Assembly: GCA_036365145.1 (NCBI GenBank)
Contig: JAEOAD010000055.1
Location: forward strand, 1,364,001-1,428,000
Reading direction: 5' to 3'
DNA: 64,000 nucleotides
Source: Orientallactaga sibirica
Lineage: Eukaryota; Chordata; Mammalia; Rodentia; Dipodidae
The notes below the pieces were generated by a model, which did not search any database, was not told the DNA's origin, and saw nothing but the letters and a program-made list of their open reading frames with translations. This document shows positions 45,346 through 55,489 of the stretch, one piece after another (the stretch's first letter is position 1; each line of letters starts with the position of its first letter). The translations under genes were made by a program, and so were the position numbers.

Positions 45346-46350
45346 CTTTAGTTTTTTTTTTTTTTTTTTTTTTGTTTTTTTGAGGTAGGGTTAGACTCTA
45401 GTCCAGGCTGACCTGGAACTCACTATATAGTCACAGGGTGGCCTCGAATTTACAGCGACCCTCCTACCTCTTCCTCCTGAGTGCTGGGATTAAAGGCGTG
45501 TGCCACCACGCCCGGCTAGTTTTTTTTTTTTTTCAATGCTTTATTATTTATTTATTTATTTGAGAGAGAATGGGCATGCCGGGGCCTCCAGCCACTGCAA
45601 ACGAACTCCAGATGCTTGCACCACCTTGTGCATCTGGTTTAGGTGGGTCCTGGGGAATTGAACCGGGGTCCTTTGGCTTTGCAGGTAAGAGCCCTAAGTC
45701 ATCTCTCCAGCCCTTTCTTTTTCTCCTTCTCCCTCTCCCTTCTTTTTTTAATTTATTATTTATTTATTCATTTGAGAGACAGAGGAAGAGGCAGATAGAG
45801 AGAATGGGCATGCCAGGGCCTCCAGCCATTGTAAATGAACTCCACATGCATGCGCCCCTTGTGCAGCTGGCTTATGTGGGTCCTCAGGCTTCGCAGGCAA
45901 ATGCCTTAACTGCTAAGCCATTTCCCCAGCCTCCCTCCCTCCTTTTTTTCTTCTTTTAGCTTTAGGTTTAAATAGAAGAACTGGGGCAAGGGGCAAAAGG
46001 TACACCTAGTTAATTAAGCAGTCCTGTTTAAGGTGTGGTCGCCTTGATCTGTGTCTCAGCTCCAGGTCTGTAAAGTGGTAGACCAAAGAAGCCCTTATTG
46101 CTTGAGGAGACAAGCTGGTTCTCAAGAGATTATTTATTTGTTTGTTCATTCATTCATTCATTCTGTTTTTTTGGTTCTTGTTTTTGTTGTTGTTGTTGTT
46201 GTTGTTGTTTTCAAGATAGGGTCTCACTCTAGCCCAGGCTGACCTGGAATTCACTATGTAGCTTCAGGGTGGCCTCGAACTCATGGCAATCCTTCTACCT
46301 CTGCCTTCCGAGTGCTGGGATTAAAGGCGTGATCCACCATGCCCTGCTAT
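45346..46350 (-). repeat. SINE cluster
   Basis: B1 (-) 45350-45520; tRNA-SINEs (-) 45525-45713 and 45735-45930; about 200 bp unrecognised; B1 (-) 46170-46350 behind TTG repeats (46183-46209). Confidence 0.85.
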
Positions 46351-46421
46351 TACATTCCATTCATGTGCCTAGGTGAGGTGGCATCTCCTGGTTCCCTCTG
46401 GGCCTCAATCTCCTAACTGAA

Positions 46422-46732
46422 TGTGGTAGTTTGAAAGAATATTCCCCAATTGATTCAGGAGTTTTATTAAAGCTTGTAATTTAGATCTCCAGCCATCTGC
46501 CTGGAGGAGGTGTCACTGTGGGCAGATCCTAGGGTCCAACTCTAAGATGTGGGGCTGATCTGGAATTTCCAGCCAAAGATATGCAGTGTACCTGGAATTC
46601 CTGGAGTGTGCTTGCTTATGGTGGTGATGGTGGTGGTACCTATGAAAGTGGGCCAATCAAAATGAACCTTTTTCCCCACAAGCAGCTCTTGGTCGGGTGT
46701 TTTCTGCCAGCAATGTGAACTTGACTGCAACA
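46422..46732 (+). mobile_element. Solo LTR, MaLR-like
   Basis: Sense strand: 'tgtggtagtttgaaagaata' to 'ttgactgcaaca', TG to CA. A CTTTTTCC-type stretch and 'gggccaatcaaaatgaacc' (46652) lie inside, the latter like a CCAAT box. A clear target duplication is not seen. Confidence 0.68.
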
Positions 46733-46734
46733 CA

Positions 46735-47102
46735 GATAAGAGAGAATGGGCATGCCAGGGCCTCCAGACCCTGCAAACAAACCAGATGCATATGCCACCT
46801 TGTGCATCTGGCTTACATGGGTACTGGTGAATCAAACCTGGGTCCTTAGGCTTCACTAGGCAAGCACCTTAAGCCACCGAGACATCTCTCCGGTTTTTAA
46901 AATATTTTTTATTTATTTACAAGGAGAGAGAGATAGAAGAAAGACAGACAGACTGGACGCACCAGGGCCTCCAGCCATTGCAAACGAGCTCCAGAGGCAT
47001 GCTCCCTGGTGCATCTGGTCTTACATGGATACTGGGAAATTGAACCTGGGTTGTTAGGCTTTGCAGTCAAGTGCCTTAACCGCTGAGCCATCTCTCCAGC
47101 CC
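46735..47102 (-). repeat. Two tRNA-SINEs, the first 5'-cut at the LTR
   Basis: The first (46735-46892) begins at its GA part right after the LTR end, without its AAAT tail. The second (46896-47102) is full-length. Confidence 0.83.
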
Positions 47103-47299
47103 AACCTTTTCTCTTTTTAAGTTGATCTGGTACTTGTTATGATCATGTAAAGCTGATTAACACATCATTGATCGAGCTGGAGCCCTCTAAACTTTCCCTT
47201 TCCACTTCACCAGTTTGGAAAACATTCCACCTACAAAAGATGTCCTCGTACTCATCCTTTCTGTTGCTGTCATCACTGCTGCTCTCAATAAAAAATGAC

Positions 47300-47620
47300 C
47301 TTTTTTGTTTGTTTGTTTTTTCTTTGAGGTAGGGTCTCACTCTGGCCCAGGCTGACCTGGAATTCACTATGTAGTCTCAGGGTGGCCTTGAACTCTTGGT
47401 GATCCTCCTACCTCTGCCTCCCCAGTGCTGGGATTAACTGTGTGCACCACTGGCTCTTAAATGTATTTTTTTATTTACCTATTTGAGAGAAGCAGGTGAG
47501 GGGGGTAAGGGAAGGAAAATGGGTGCATCAGGGCCTCCAGCCATTGCAGACGAACTCCAGACACATGTGCCACCTTGTGCATCTGGCTTATGTGAGTACT
47601 GGGGAATGAAACTCAGGATG
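47300..47620 (-). repeat. B1 and truncated tRNA-SINE
   Basis: B1 (-) 47305-47455. tRNA-SINE (-) 47458-47612, head missing. Confidence 0.83.
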
Positions 47621-48244
47621 AGTCATGTTCTTTTGGTTTCTCATGTATGTGCCATTTCCCCAATCTTGTACTTTCATTTGCAGAGGTTCTTGCTGAGCAG
47701 CCTCGGTGCACACTGCTCCCTTCAGATGAAGCTCGGCACTGAGCACATATGTCTATGGAGATACTGCTTCATTTACCTGCATCCCCTTCAGCTGGAAATG
47801 GGTTTATTGTTCCTTAAACTCCTTGTCCTCTTTACTTTTTCCCTCTTTGAAGGTTCAAAGTAGGTTATAGAGTACTACATAGTATATTCTTCATATCTGG
47901 GCTCCGAAGTGTTAATAAAGATCATACAACATTCCAGCTTCTATGGCAGGGGTCACCCTCCGATCCCCTTCCTGCTCCCAAATGCCTTCCAGGGACGTGC
48001 AGGAACAGACTGGTTTTACTGAGGAAAAGTGCGGAGTGACGGCAACTGTTCTGCGAGGACACAGTCCCCTAAGTGGGGCCTCATCAGCTCTGACAAGTTG
48101 TTGGAAAGTAGGAACAGTTCTGTTGACAGAGCCTCTGTTTGTCAAAAGGCCAAAGTCTGTATTTTAATGTTTAACATACTTGTAAAATGTCAGGCCAGCT
48201 TTAAGTGTTGACTAAATTAGAGGCAGACTGAATCTTTGAAAAAA
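47621..48244. other. Intergenic sequence, nothing recognised
   Basis: About 620 bp without SINEs. Frames on both strands overlap and match nothing known. Confidence 0.5.
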
Positions 48245-48400
48245 TTTTCCAGAGAGACATAGTAATTCTTGTCATCCCAGCACTTGAGGGTGGCGGTAGG
48301 ATCAGGAGTTTAAGGACATCCTTGACTACATAGCAAGTTCAAGACCAGCCTGGACTACATAGACCTGGTCTCAATAAGGGAAACAAAACAAAAAAGCCAG
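48245..48400 (+). repeat. Old B1 SINE
   Basis: Diverged B1 ('gtcatcccagcacttgagggtgg'). Confidence 0.7.
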
Positions 48401-48503
48401 TTTCCACAATTTGCTTTCTTATTCCCAATAACTAAATGAAATATCCAATACAGGTGATAAAAGTGCTCATATTACTGGTGGAAATTAAATGCTCCACTGT
48501 TGC

Positions 48504-48509
48504 TTTATT
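48504..48509 (-). terminator. COA4: Candidate COA4 poly(A) signal
   Basis: 'tttatt' on +, AATAAA on -, in non-repeat sequence downstream of COA4. Confidence 0.4.
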
Positions 48510-48654
48510 TCCATCTCCCAAAGGAGACCCCAGGCAACATGAAGGCAGAAGTCACATTCCTCATCACATCACATGTTACCAACACAATAACAGAAACACT
48601 TTCTGCTACTGAATTTAAATAACCAAATTCCCTTTACATTGTGAATTTGCTTAT

Positions 48655-48848
48655 AAGGTTTATTTATTTATTTGAGAGAAAGAGGCAGATAGAGAATGGA
48701 CGCACTAGGGCCTCTAGGCACTGCAAACGAACTCCAGACACATGCACAACCTTGTGCATCTGGCTTACATGGGTACTGGGAATTGAACCTGGGTCCTTAG
48801 GCTTCACAGGAAAGTGCCTTAACTGCTGAGCCATCTCTCCAGCCCCCT
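48655..48848 (-). repeat. tRNA-SINE
   Basis: Full-length. 'ttgcttataaggtt' before and 'ctacttataaggtt' after form the target duplication. Confidence 0.88.
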
Positions 48849-49082
48849 ACTTATAAGGTTCAAATGTCCCTATTATCTCAGTACTTGGCACATGAACCCA
48901 AGAGGTAAGGTGAGGGGAGTGTCCCCTATCCACCTCTTTGTTTTACATATAAATACAAGTAGAACAAGATAGGTGAGGATGCATGAGATCTGACCATTAA
49001 CTTGACAGATCATTATTATGCCCAAGCTCAGTTCTGGATTTCAACCCTGGTCCCAAAGACTATGCCCAAGTTTTTGTTGTTG

Positions 49083-49490
49083 TTCTGTTGTTTTTTTTAA
49101 AAAAATTTTTTTGAGGTAGGGTCTCACTCTATCACTCAGGTTGACCTAAAATTCACTGTGTAGTCTCAGGGTGGCCTCGAACTCACAGCAGTCCTCCTAC
49201 CTCTGGGATTAAAGGCGTGCACCATCACGCCCAGCAATGCTCAAGTTTTTTTTTAAAAATATTTTATTTTTATTTATTTATCTGAGAGAGATACAGAAAT
49301 AGGCATGGAGAGAGAGAGAGAGAGAGAGAATGGGCACACCAGGGCCTCCAGCCACTGCAAACGAACTCCAGACGCATGTGCCTCCTTGTGCATCTGTCTT
49401 ACATGGGCCCTGGGGACTCGAGCCTCGAACCAGAGTCCTTAGGCTTCACAGGCAAGCACTTAACTGCTAAGCCATTTCTCCAGCCCGATG
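49083..49490 (-). repeat. B1 and tRNA-SINE at one target site
   Basis: B1 (-) 49083-49235 and tRNA-SINE (-) 49245-49487. 'atgc(c/t)caagtttt' occurs before, between and after them (49062, 49237, 49488). Confidence 0.85.
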
Positions 49491-49593
49491 CCCAAGTTTT
49501 ATACCCTCTGACCCACACTTCTGCCACTTGCTGTGGTCTCTCTGGGCGCTGGTTTCCACAGGACCAAATGCTTGGGATGGATGACTTAGGGCC

Positions 49594-49857
49594 TCAGCGG
49601 TGGACACTAGTTTGTTCTTTCCTCCTCTGCAATTCCTCCCGCCGTTTTGCCTGTTGTTCACTCATGCAATCCCGGAAGGCCTGCACTTGTGGCTGGCACT
49701 GGCGCCAATCTTGATGCTGGGCCATGCACTCTTGCACTGCGAAATGGGAGGCAGCGCAGCCAGAGCGGGTGATCAGCTGGTCCAGGGGGTCTTCTTCCTC
49801 AGCATCCTTTTTCACCTGCCGGGTCCAGGTATGGCCTTGAGGGGCTGAAGTTGACAT
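49594..49857 (-). CDS. COA4: COA4, cytochrome c oxidase assembly factor 4
   Basis: An 87-residue twin-CX9C protein of the mitochondrial intermembrane space that takes part in complex IV assembly. Cysteines at 34, 44, 54 and 64 form the CX9C pairs (CAASHFAVQEC and CQPQVQAFRDC). The core MAQHQDWRQCQPQVQAF and the start MSTSAPQGHTWT match human COA4 (CHCHD8). It has no cleavable signal, as is normal for substrates of the MIA40 import route. The whole coding region is in one exon: ten bases upstream of the ATG, an AG acceptor (complement of 'ct' at 49868-49869, after 'gatattct' on -) marks a 5'UTR intron. The frame is intact. It converges on MRPL48, another mitochondrial gene. Confidence 0.96.
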   Translation of the reverse strand: MSTSAPQGHTWTRQVKKDAEEEDPLDQLITRSGCAASHFAVQECMAQHQDWRQCQPQVQAFRDCMSEQQAKRREELQRRKEQTSVHR

Positions 49858-49989
49858 CCTGAGGAGTCTAGAATATCAACACAGGGTTGAAGCACAGATA
49901 CAATTTTAAGTGCTTTGCATTATAAATAGCATAGACTAAACTACTCTGTATAGCCACTTATGTGTCTGCCTCCTTAGAAGTCTGTGCCT

Positions 49990-50190
49990 TTTTTTTTTTT
50001 AATACTTTTATTTGCAAGCACAGAGAGACAGGAGATGGGGGGCGGGGGTAATGGGTAAGCCAGGACCTCTAAATTAACTCCAGATATATGAACCACTGCA
50101 TCTGGCTTTATGTGGGTACTGGAGAATCGAACCCAGGTTGTTGGGACTTTGCAGGAAAGCTCCTTAATCTCTGAGCCACTATTTTCAGCC
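49990..50190 (-). repeat. tRNA-SINE
   Basis: Diverged copy with a small deletion in the centre. Confidence 0.8.
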
Positions 50191-51179
50191 CAACTGTACC
50201 TCTTTGAGGTCAGATAATGCTGAAGCCTGACTGATTGTGGTGTTCTAAAGCAGGAGGCCAGGCAGACAAAGACCTGCAGAATGGCTTTAACTGGACTGAC
50301 GAGATAAAGCTCAAAGAGATTGGCTCAAAGGATTCTGCTACTTGAATGCAACTTAGGCAAAACATCGCCTTCTCCCATTTACCTCCAAAGACCTAACCTT
50401 TTTTCTTGTTCCCTAGTCGCCGTATTCCTTGCCAGAAGACTCAAGTTCAATCCAAATGAGTAGGTTTAATACACGGGAAGAGTGGAGAGAGTTCAGTGTG
50501 GCTGCAGCACAAAACACAAGGAGGCCAGGGCAAGAGATGAATCTATGGGGTATGAATGAGACCACTGTAGTTGGCGATATGCAAATGTGACTGGTCTTTA
50601 CCCCGGACTGTTTCCCCAACGTTATCTGCTTCAAAACACCCAGCAGAAGGAGGAAGGAGTGAGGAGGAGCCTAAGAGAGGCTTGAAGAGAAATGACATTA
50701 GCTTTTGCCCAAGTTTTACTATGACGGCTGGCTGAAAAGGTATAGAAGGACTCTTTAATGCCTCTTCTCGGTTCCATTCATTTAAAAGGATTACTGAGAA
50801 CCTACTATGCCAGTTACTATGATAGAGTATCCAGGAGTGACCACGTAAGAGAGCTAGCTCCTCTCTCATGGAATTTACAAGCTGGGCAATAGGCAATTTA
50901 CAACAGTATTTACAGACAGCTAGGACTGGGAACACAAAGGCAGGAGTAAATAAGGAAGGCTTCCTGGAGGAAGTGATTTCTAAGGTTAAACTCAAAGGAT
51001 GAATAGCCAGAGATGGTAAGAGTATTTATGCCTAGACGAAGAGATACAGAATTTGATACATGGAGAGGAATCAAACATTCAGAGGCTGGGCTGAGTGTTT
51101 AACTCACTTGTAGAGAAAATGTCCAACATGTGCAAAGCCATACTGAATTTTATCCCTGGAACCACAAAATGACAATGGC
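50191..51179. other. Intronic sequence with L2-like part
   Basis: 50745-51070 resembles an ancient L2-type repeat ('actgagaacctactatgccag', 'tcatggaatttacaagctgg', 'ggaaggcttcctggaggaagtgatttctaagg'). A 150-codon frame on - (50543-50995) overlaps this repeat and is not a gene. Confidence 0.5.
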
Positions 51180-52410
51180 AAAGTCAGGCATGGTGGCGCA
51201 CACCTTTAATCTCAGCACACGGGCAGCGAGGCAGGAAGATCACTGTGAGTTGAAGGGCACCTGAAACTACATAGTGAATTTCAGGTCAGCCTGGGCTAAA
51301 GTGAGACCCTACCTTGAAAAACAAAAACAAAACAAAACAAAACAAACAAAAAAAAAAAATGGGGCTGAGAAATGGCTTAGTGGTTAAGGCATTTGCCTGT
51401 GAAGCCAAAAGGATCCCGGTTCGATTCTCCAGGACCCATATAAGCCAGATGCACGAGGGGCACATGCATCTGGAGTTCATTTGCAGTGGCTGGAGGCCCT
51501 GGCATGCCCATTCTCTCTGTCTCTCCCCCTTGCAAATAAATAAATAAATAATTTAAAAAATGGCAAAACCTTTCAGTGACTGGAAAAAACATATAACATC
51601 AAGACACGAGGGCTAGAGAGATAGCTTAGCAGTTAAGGCGCTTGCCTATGAAGCCTAAGGACCCAGGTTCAATTCCCCAGTACCTAGGTAAGCCAGATGC
51701 ACAAGGTGCAGGGGCTAGAGGTCCTGGCATGCCCATTCTTTTTTTTTTTTTTTTCCCCTCTCTCAAATAAATCAAATATTTAAAAAATGAAAAAAGAGCT
51801 AGAGAGATGGCTTAGCAGTTAAGACGATTGCCTGCAAAGCCAAAGGATCCTGGTTTGATTCTCTAGGACCCATGTAAGCCAGATGCACAAGGGGGTATAT
51901 GCATCTGGAGTTCTTTTGCAGTGGCTGGGTGTCCTGGCGTGCCCTTTCTCTCAAATAAATATTTTTTTAAAAAGAAAGAAATGAGGGCTTGAGAGATGGC
52001 TCAGCAGTTAAGGCACTTACCGGCAAAGAGTAAGGACTGGGTTTAATTCCCCAGTACCCAGATAAAGACAGATGCACAAGGTGGCATTTGCAGAGGCTGG
52101 TGGCCATGGTGCTCCCGTTCTCTCTCTCTCAAATAAATATCACTTTTATTTAAAAAAATTATTTATTACAGAGAGAATGGGATAAATACAGTGAGTTCTT
52201 TTTTAAATTTCTGTTTATTTATTTAAGAGAGAGAAAAAGAAAGAGGCAGACAGGGAGAGAGAATAGGTGTGCCAGGGCCTCTAGCCACTGCAAACGAACT
52301 CCAGATGCAGGGCCACCTTATGCTGCTGGCTTACATGGGGTTCTGCGGAATCAAACCTGAGTCCTTTGGCTTTGCAGGCAAGCACCTTAACCTCTAAAGT
52401 CTCCAGAACC
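51180..52410. repeat. SINE cluster: B1 and five tRNA-SINEs
   Basis: B1 (+) 51185-51355; tRNA-SINEs (+) 51360-51560, 51609-51785, 51795-51970 and 51984-52155; tRNA-SINE (-) 52205-52405. Four sense copies in a row fall within 800 bp. Confidence 0.87.
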
Positions 52411-52587
52411 GCCCCCCCTTTTTTTTTTTTTTTTTTCAGTGAGCTCTTTAAAGGCCAGGAACAAATCTCTTTAAGAGCAAGGACGGTAGGTCCCAGCACC
52501 GTGCACTACAGGTCACCCGTTCAGTTTCCTCCTCAGTAGAAGCTAACTGAAGAACTGAAGATGGGCTTAATGAAGAAGTGTTTTCGA

Positions 52588-52746
52588 AGCCGGGCGTGGT
52601 GGCGCACGCCTTTAATCCCAGCCCTCGGGAGGCAGAAGTAGGAGAATCGCCATGAGTTCGAGGCCAGCCTGAGACTACATAGTGAATTCCAGGTGAGCCT
52701 GGACCAGAGTGAAACCCTACATCGAACCCCCCCCCCAAAAAAAAAA
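52588..52746 (+). repeat. B1 SINE
   Basis: Full-length B1 that ends in C and A runs. 'gaagtgttttcga' before and 'aagtgctttcggcc' after are the likely target duplication. Confidence 0.9.
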
Positions 52747-52925
52747 GTGCTTTCGGCCACAGTAAGAGTTGGCCAACAGTCCTGCAGTCTAATAACCCCC
52801 ATCCCACCCCCCAAACATTGCCTTCAGCATTCCCGGACTAAAAATGACCTGGACTAGACAAGAACAGGCAGCAGAGAAAAGCGGGGAGCCAGGTCACGGC
52901 GGCGCCTCTTCCGCTTGGGTCAGGA

Positions 52926-52934
52926 CGCATGCGC
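52926..52934. promoter_or_regulatory. NRF-1-like site
   Basis: 'cgcatgcgc' is the palindromic core of the NRF-1 motif (nuclear respiratory factor 1), which often drives mitochondrial protein genes. Confidence 0.6.
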
Positions 52935-53005
52935 GCAGCACTCCCGCGAGAGGACAGGCACGCGCGCCGTCCGGCCCGAGGGCCTTGCGATCTCGCGCTT
53001 CTCCC

Positions 53006-53014
53006 ACCGGAAGC
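53006..53014 (+). promoter_or_regulatory. ETS/GABP-like site
   Basis: 'accggaagc' is an ETS-family core in good context. Confidence 0.55.
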
Positions 53015-53028
53015 AGCCTTCCTGGGAA

Positions 53029-53039
53029 CGCGCACGCGG
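53029..53039. promoter_or_regulatory. Second NRF-1-like site
   Basis: 'cgcgcacgcgg' fits the YGCGCAYGCGC pattern with a mismatch at the end. Confidence 0.5.
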
Positions 53040-53124
53040 AAGGGCGGGGAACCCCGCGCATTCTCATTGGTGAACTCAGTGCAGGTCCCGCCCTCCGTCC
53101 TCGCGCAATCTTTTTGAGGGAACA

Positions 53125-53146
53125 ACTTCCGGAAAGAGGCCGGAAG
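53125..53146. promoter_or_regulatory. Pair of ETS-like sites in opposite orientation
   Basis: 'acttccgg' (53125-53132) and 'ccggaag' (53140-53146) are two ETS cores about 15 bp apart, just upstream of the candidate PAAF1 start. Confidence 0.55.
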
Positions 53147-53167
53147 AGAGGTGGAGGCGGGGTCAGG

Positions 53168-53214
53168 GTGGCGGCGACTTTGAAGTTTCGAAAGGTGTGT
53201 CTTGAAGCGTTCAG
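53168..53214 (+). CDS. PAAF1: Candidate PAAF1 first coding exon, with GTG at the start position
   Basis: PAAF1 (proteasomal ATPase-associated factor 1, a WD-repeat protein) should start here by gene order. The frame from 53168 reads VAATLKFRKVCLEAFR, then a split codon at ttcag|gtgaat (donor after 53214). Human PAAF1 begins MAAPLRIQSDWAQALR, the same length to that point, but only about five of sixteen residues agree. The base context (A at -3, G at +4) would suit a start, yet the codon is GTG. An alternative donor is cgaaag|gtgtgt at 53194. This could equally be 5'UTR with translation starting in an exon beyond the window. Confidence 0.35.
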
Positions 53215-53399
53215 GTGAATCCAGGCCCAGAGCAGAAACCGGGGAGGCGGGCTGCGGGTGTTGCCGTGGCGTCAAGACAGCCGTATATAAGGCAGGAAGC
53301 TCAAAAATTCAAGGTCATCGTCAGCTTCATAACCTGGCTTACCTAAGTTGCCTGCCACGGTCACAAAAATCAAAGCAAACCCCAGACAGACAAAAGAAA

Positions 53400-53570
53400 T
53401 GGGGCTGGAGAGATGGATTAGCAGTTAAGGTGCTTGGCTGCAAAGACAAAGGACTCAGGTTCGATCCCCCACATGCACAAGGGGGCGGATGCATCTGGAG
53501 TTCGTAATGCATTGGCTAGAGTCCCTGGCGCACTCATTCTCTCAAATAAATAAAAATAATTTTTTTTTTT
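53400..53570 (+). repeat. tRNA-SINE
   Basis: Full head, with a deletion of the 'cccaggacccacgtaagcc' segment. The tail is AAAT and T-rich. Confidence 0.85.
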
Positions 53571-53608
53571 AAAGAGAGAAATGACAAAGTGTTATGCCTG
53601 GTTTAGAA

Positions 53609-53765
53609 AACCATGTGGGAGCCTGGCATTATGGCTTATGCCTTTAATCCCAGCACTCGGAAGGCAGAGGTAGGAGGATCACTGTGAGTGCAAGGCCACC
53701 CTGAGACTACAGAGTGAATTCCAGGTCAGCCTAAGCAAGAAAGAAGAAAAAAAGAAAGAAAAGAA

Positions 53766-53821
<56 letters not shown>

Positions 53822-54711
53822 CGAAAGAAAGAGCCTGGTGTGGTGGCGCACGCCTTTAATCCCAGCACTTGGGAGGCAGAGGCAGGAGGATCGCTGTGAG
53901 TTCGAGGCCACCCTGAGACTACATAGTGAAATCCAGATCAGCCTGGACTAGAGTGAGACCTTACCTCAAAAAAAAAAAAAAAAAAAAAAAGAAAGAAAGA
54001 AAGAAAGAAAGAAAGAAAAAGATAACACCACAAAAGGAAATAAGTGTTATAGTAATTAAATCCAATATTTATCAGGAGAAGATATTCCAGGAGAATTTCA
54101 GATTTTGATTAAGTTATATTACAGCCCCATCACCTTGTCAGACCCCATCAAATACACCACGTGGGTGGCTGTGTGACTGGTTTGCAGATCTTCCTCAAGC
54201 TTCTTGATTCTGGATGGCTTCTGCCAGAGAACTACGAGACAGATCATAAACTTACTTCCAATAATTGGTACTAAAAAGGAAACTTCTGGCCCAGGACTGA
54301 AATCATTTGCCTGTGAATAACTGAGAATGCTGTGTGTTCAACTTGGTCAAACACTCATCTCTTCTGAAGTCTGCCAGTTTAACCTGAGCTCAGCAGACAC
54401 ATCCATCCAGAACACATCAGGAAAAGAGAGGAGAGTGTAACCAAACGGTAACGTACAACAAACGAACCAGCACCCTCTCTGCTTCCAGACTGACTTAAAA
54501 AAAAAAAAATCCTGTGGGGTGTTTGAGCCTGCTGGGGAGCTGGGTGAAATGGGAACTCCATGCCGGAAGTGGACTTCTTCTGATACTGCTAATTAAGGAA
54601 TGTGGAACCCTTCCTTCTGAGTCAGCGTGTCGGTACTCAGGCTTATCGGAGGACTTTGAAGATTCCCTAGAATTACACAGCAATAAAAATATCTCTGTGG
54701 GACTGTAAAAA

Positions 54712-54744
<33 letters not shown>

Positions 54745-54761
54745 AAAAAGAACCATGTGGG
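53609..54761 (+). mobile_element. Composite retroposed block with flanking duplication
   Basis: 'aaccatgtggg' occurs at 53609-53619 and again at 54751-54761. Between them are B1 (+) 53620-53740 with an AAAG run to 53823, B1 (+) 53832-53980 with an AAAG tail to 54016, and about 680 bp of unrecognised sequence (54025-54705). That sequence ends with AATAAA (54682-54687), some 18 bases, and an A-rich tail. The layout suggests a reverse-transcribed poly(A) RNA that either carried the B1s or received them later. Source RNA not recognised; no coding frame seen. Confidence 0.55.
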
Positions 54762-54839
54762 CTACACCCATCAATTGTTAAGGAAGGGCAAAGTCCAGAA
54801 CAAGAGGTTTCAAACATGCATGGTCTCTCTCTCTCTCTC

Positions 54840-55450
54840 TCTCTTTTTTTTTTTTTTTTTTTGGCTTTTCAAGGTAGGGTCTCACTCTAGCCCAGGCTGA
54901 CTGGAATTCACTATGTGTTCTTAGGATGGCCTTGAACTCATGTCAGTCCTTCTACCTCAGTCTCCCTAGTGCTGGGACTAAAGCGTGTGCCACCACGCCC
55001 AGCTATGCATGGTCATTTTTAAAATTTTTTTAAGTTTTTATTTTTATTTTTTAATTTATTTGAGAGAGAGGCAGAGAGAGAGAGGGAGGATGGACATGCC
55101 AGGTCCTCCAGCCACTGCAAATGAACTCCAGACGCATGTGCCACCTTGTGCATATGGCTTACATGGGTCCTGGAGAATCAAACCTGGGTCCTTTGGTTTT
55201 GCAGGCAAGTGCCTTAACAGCTAAGACATCTCACCAGCCCCTCATTATTTTTTTAAAATATTTTATTTATTCGAGAGGGAGAGAACGAAAGAAGAGGCAG
55301 GTAGAGAGAATGGACGTGCCAGGGCCTCCAGCCACTGCAAATGAACTTCAGACACATGTGCAGCCTTGTGCATCTGGCTTATGTGGATACTGGGGAATTG
55401 AACTTGGGTCCTTAGTCTTTACCTTAAAGGCTAAGCCATCTCTCCACCCC
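54840..55450 (-). repeat. B1 and two tRNA-SINEs
   Basis: B1 (-) 54842-55005, behind CT and T runs; tRNA-SINEs (-) 55020-55240 and 55247-55450. 'catgcatggtc' before and 'tacatggtc' after may be remnants of one target site. Confidence 0.85.
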
Positions 55451-55489
55451 TACATGGTCATTATTTTTCATTCTCTAAAGAGAACAAAC

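Larger units (their letters stand above)
48490..49593 (-). other. COA4: COA4 3'UTR, probable extent
   Basis: From the COA4 stop (49594-49596) the first AATAAA on - outside a SINE tail is at 48504-48509. If it is used, the 3'UTR is about 1.1 kb and contains three SINE insertions. AATAAA-like motifs in the SINE tails near 49270 could instead give a shorter form. Confidence 0.4.
49868..52879 (-). other. COA4: COA4 5'UTR intron
   Basis: It lies between the acceptor next to the COA4 ATG and the CpG island. I cannot place the donor of the non-coding first exon with certainty; it should lie at about 52.85-53.1 kb on -. Confidence 0.6.
52880..53280. promoter_or_regulatory. CpG island, likely two-way promoter of COA4 (-) and PAAF1 (+)
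   Basis: It is the only GC-rich, CpG-dense stretch in the window ('gcgcgcagc', 'cgcgcgccgtccggcccg', 'acgcgcacgcgg') and is free of SINEs. It lies just upstream of the COA4 5' intron. In other mammals COA4 and PAAF1 are head to head here. It contains GC boxes (53041-53050, 53097-53103 region), one inverted CCAAT (53066-53070), NRF-1-like and ETS-like motifs and no clear TATA box, which suits housekeeping genes. Confidence 0.8.

Noticed and set aside
45570..45959. A 129-codon frame on +, and many similar frames with 'GPPATANELQ'-like residues
   Set aside because: These are translations of tRNA-SINE copies. The same peptide motifs recur in dozens of places.
50543..50995. A 150-codon frame on -
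   Set aside because: It overlaps an ancient L2-like repeat and has no recognisable family.
51360..52155. Regularly spaced similar units that could suggest an array such as CRISPR
   Set aside because: They are four separate tRNA-SINE insertions, each with its own tail, in a mammalian genome.
52838..53275. Long open frames on both strands in the CpG island
   Set aside because: GC-rich sequence has few stop codons. Neither frame resembles COA4, apart from the short PAAF1 candidate at 53168.
54025..54705. A PAAF1 alternative last exon with its own poly(A) site
   Set aside because: The genomic A-rich tail after AATAAA and the flanking duplication fit retroposition better than a native exon. Not fully excluded.
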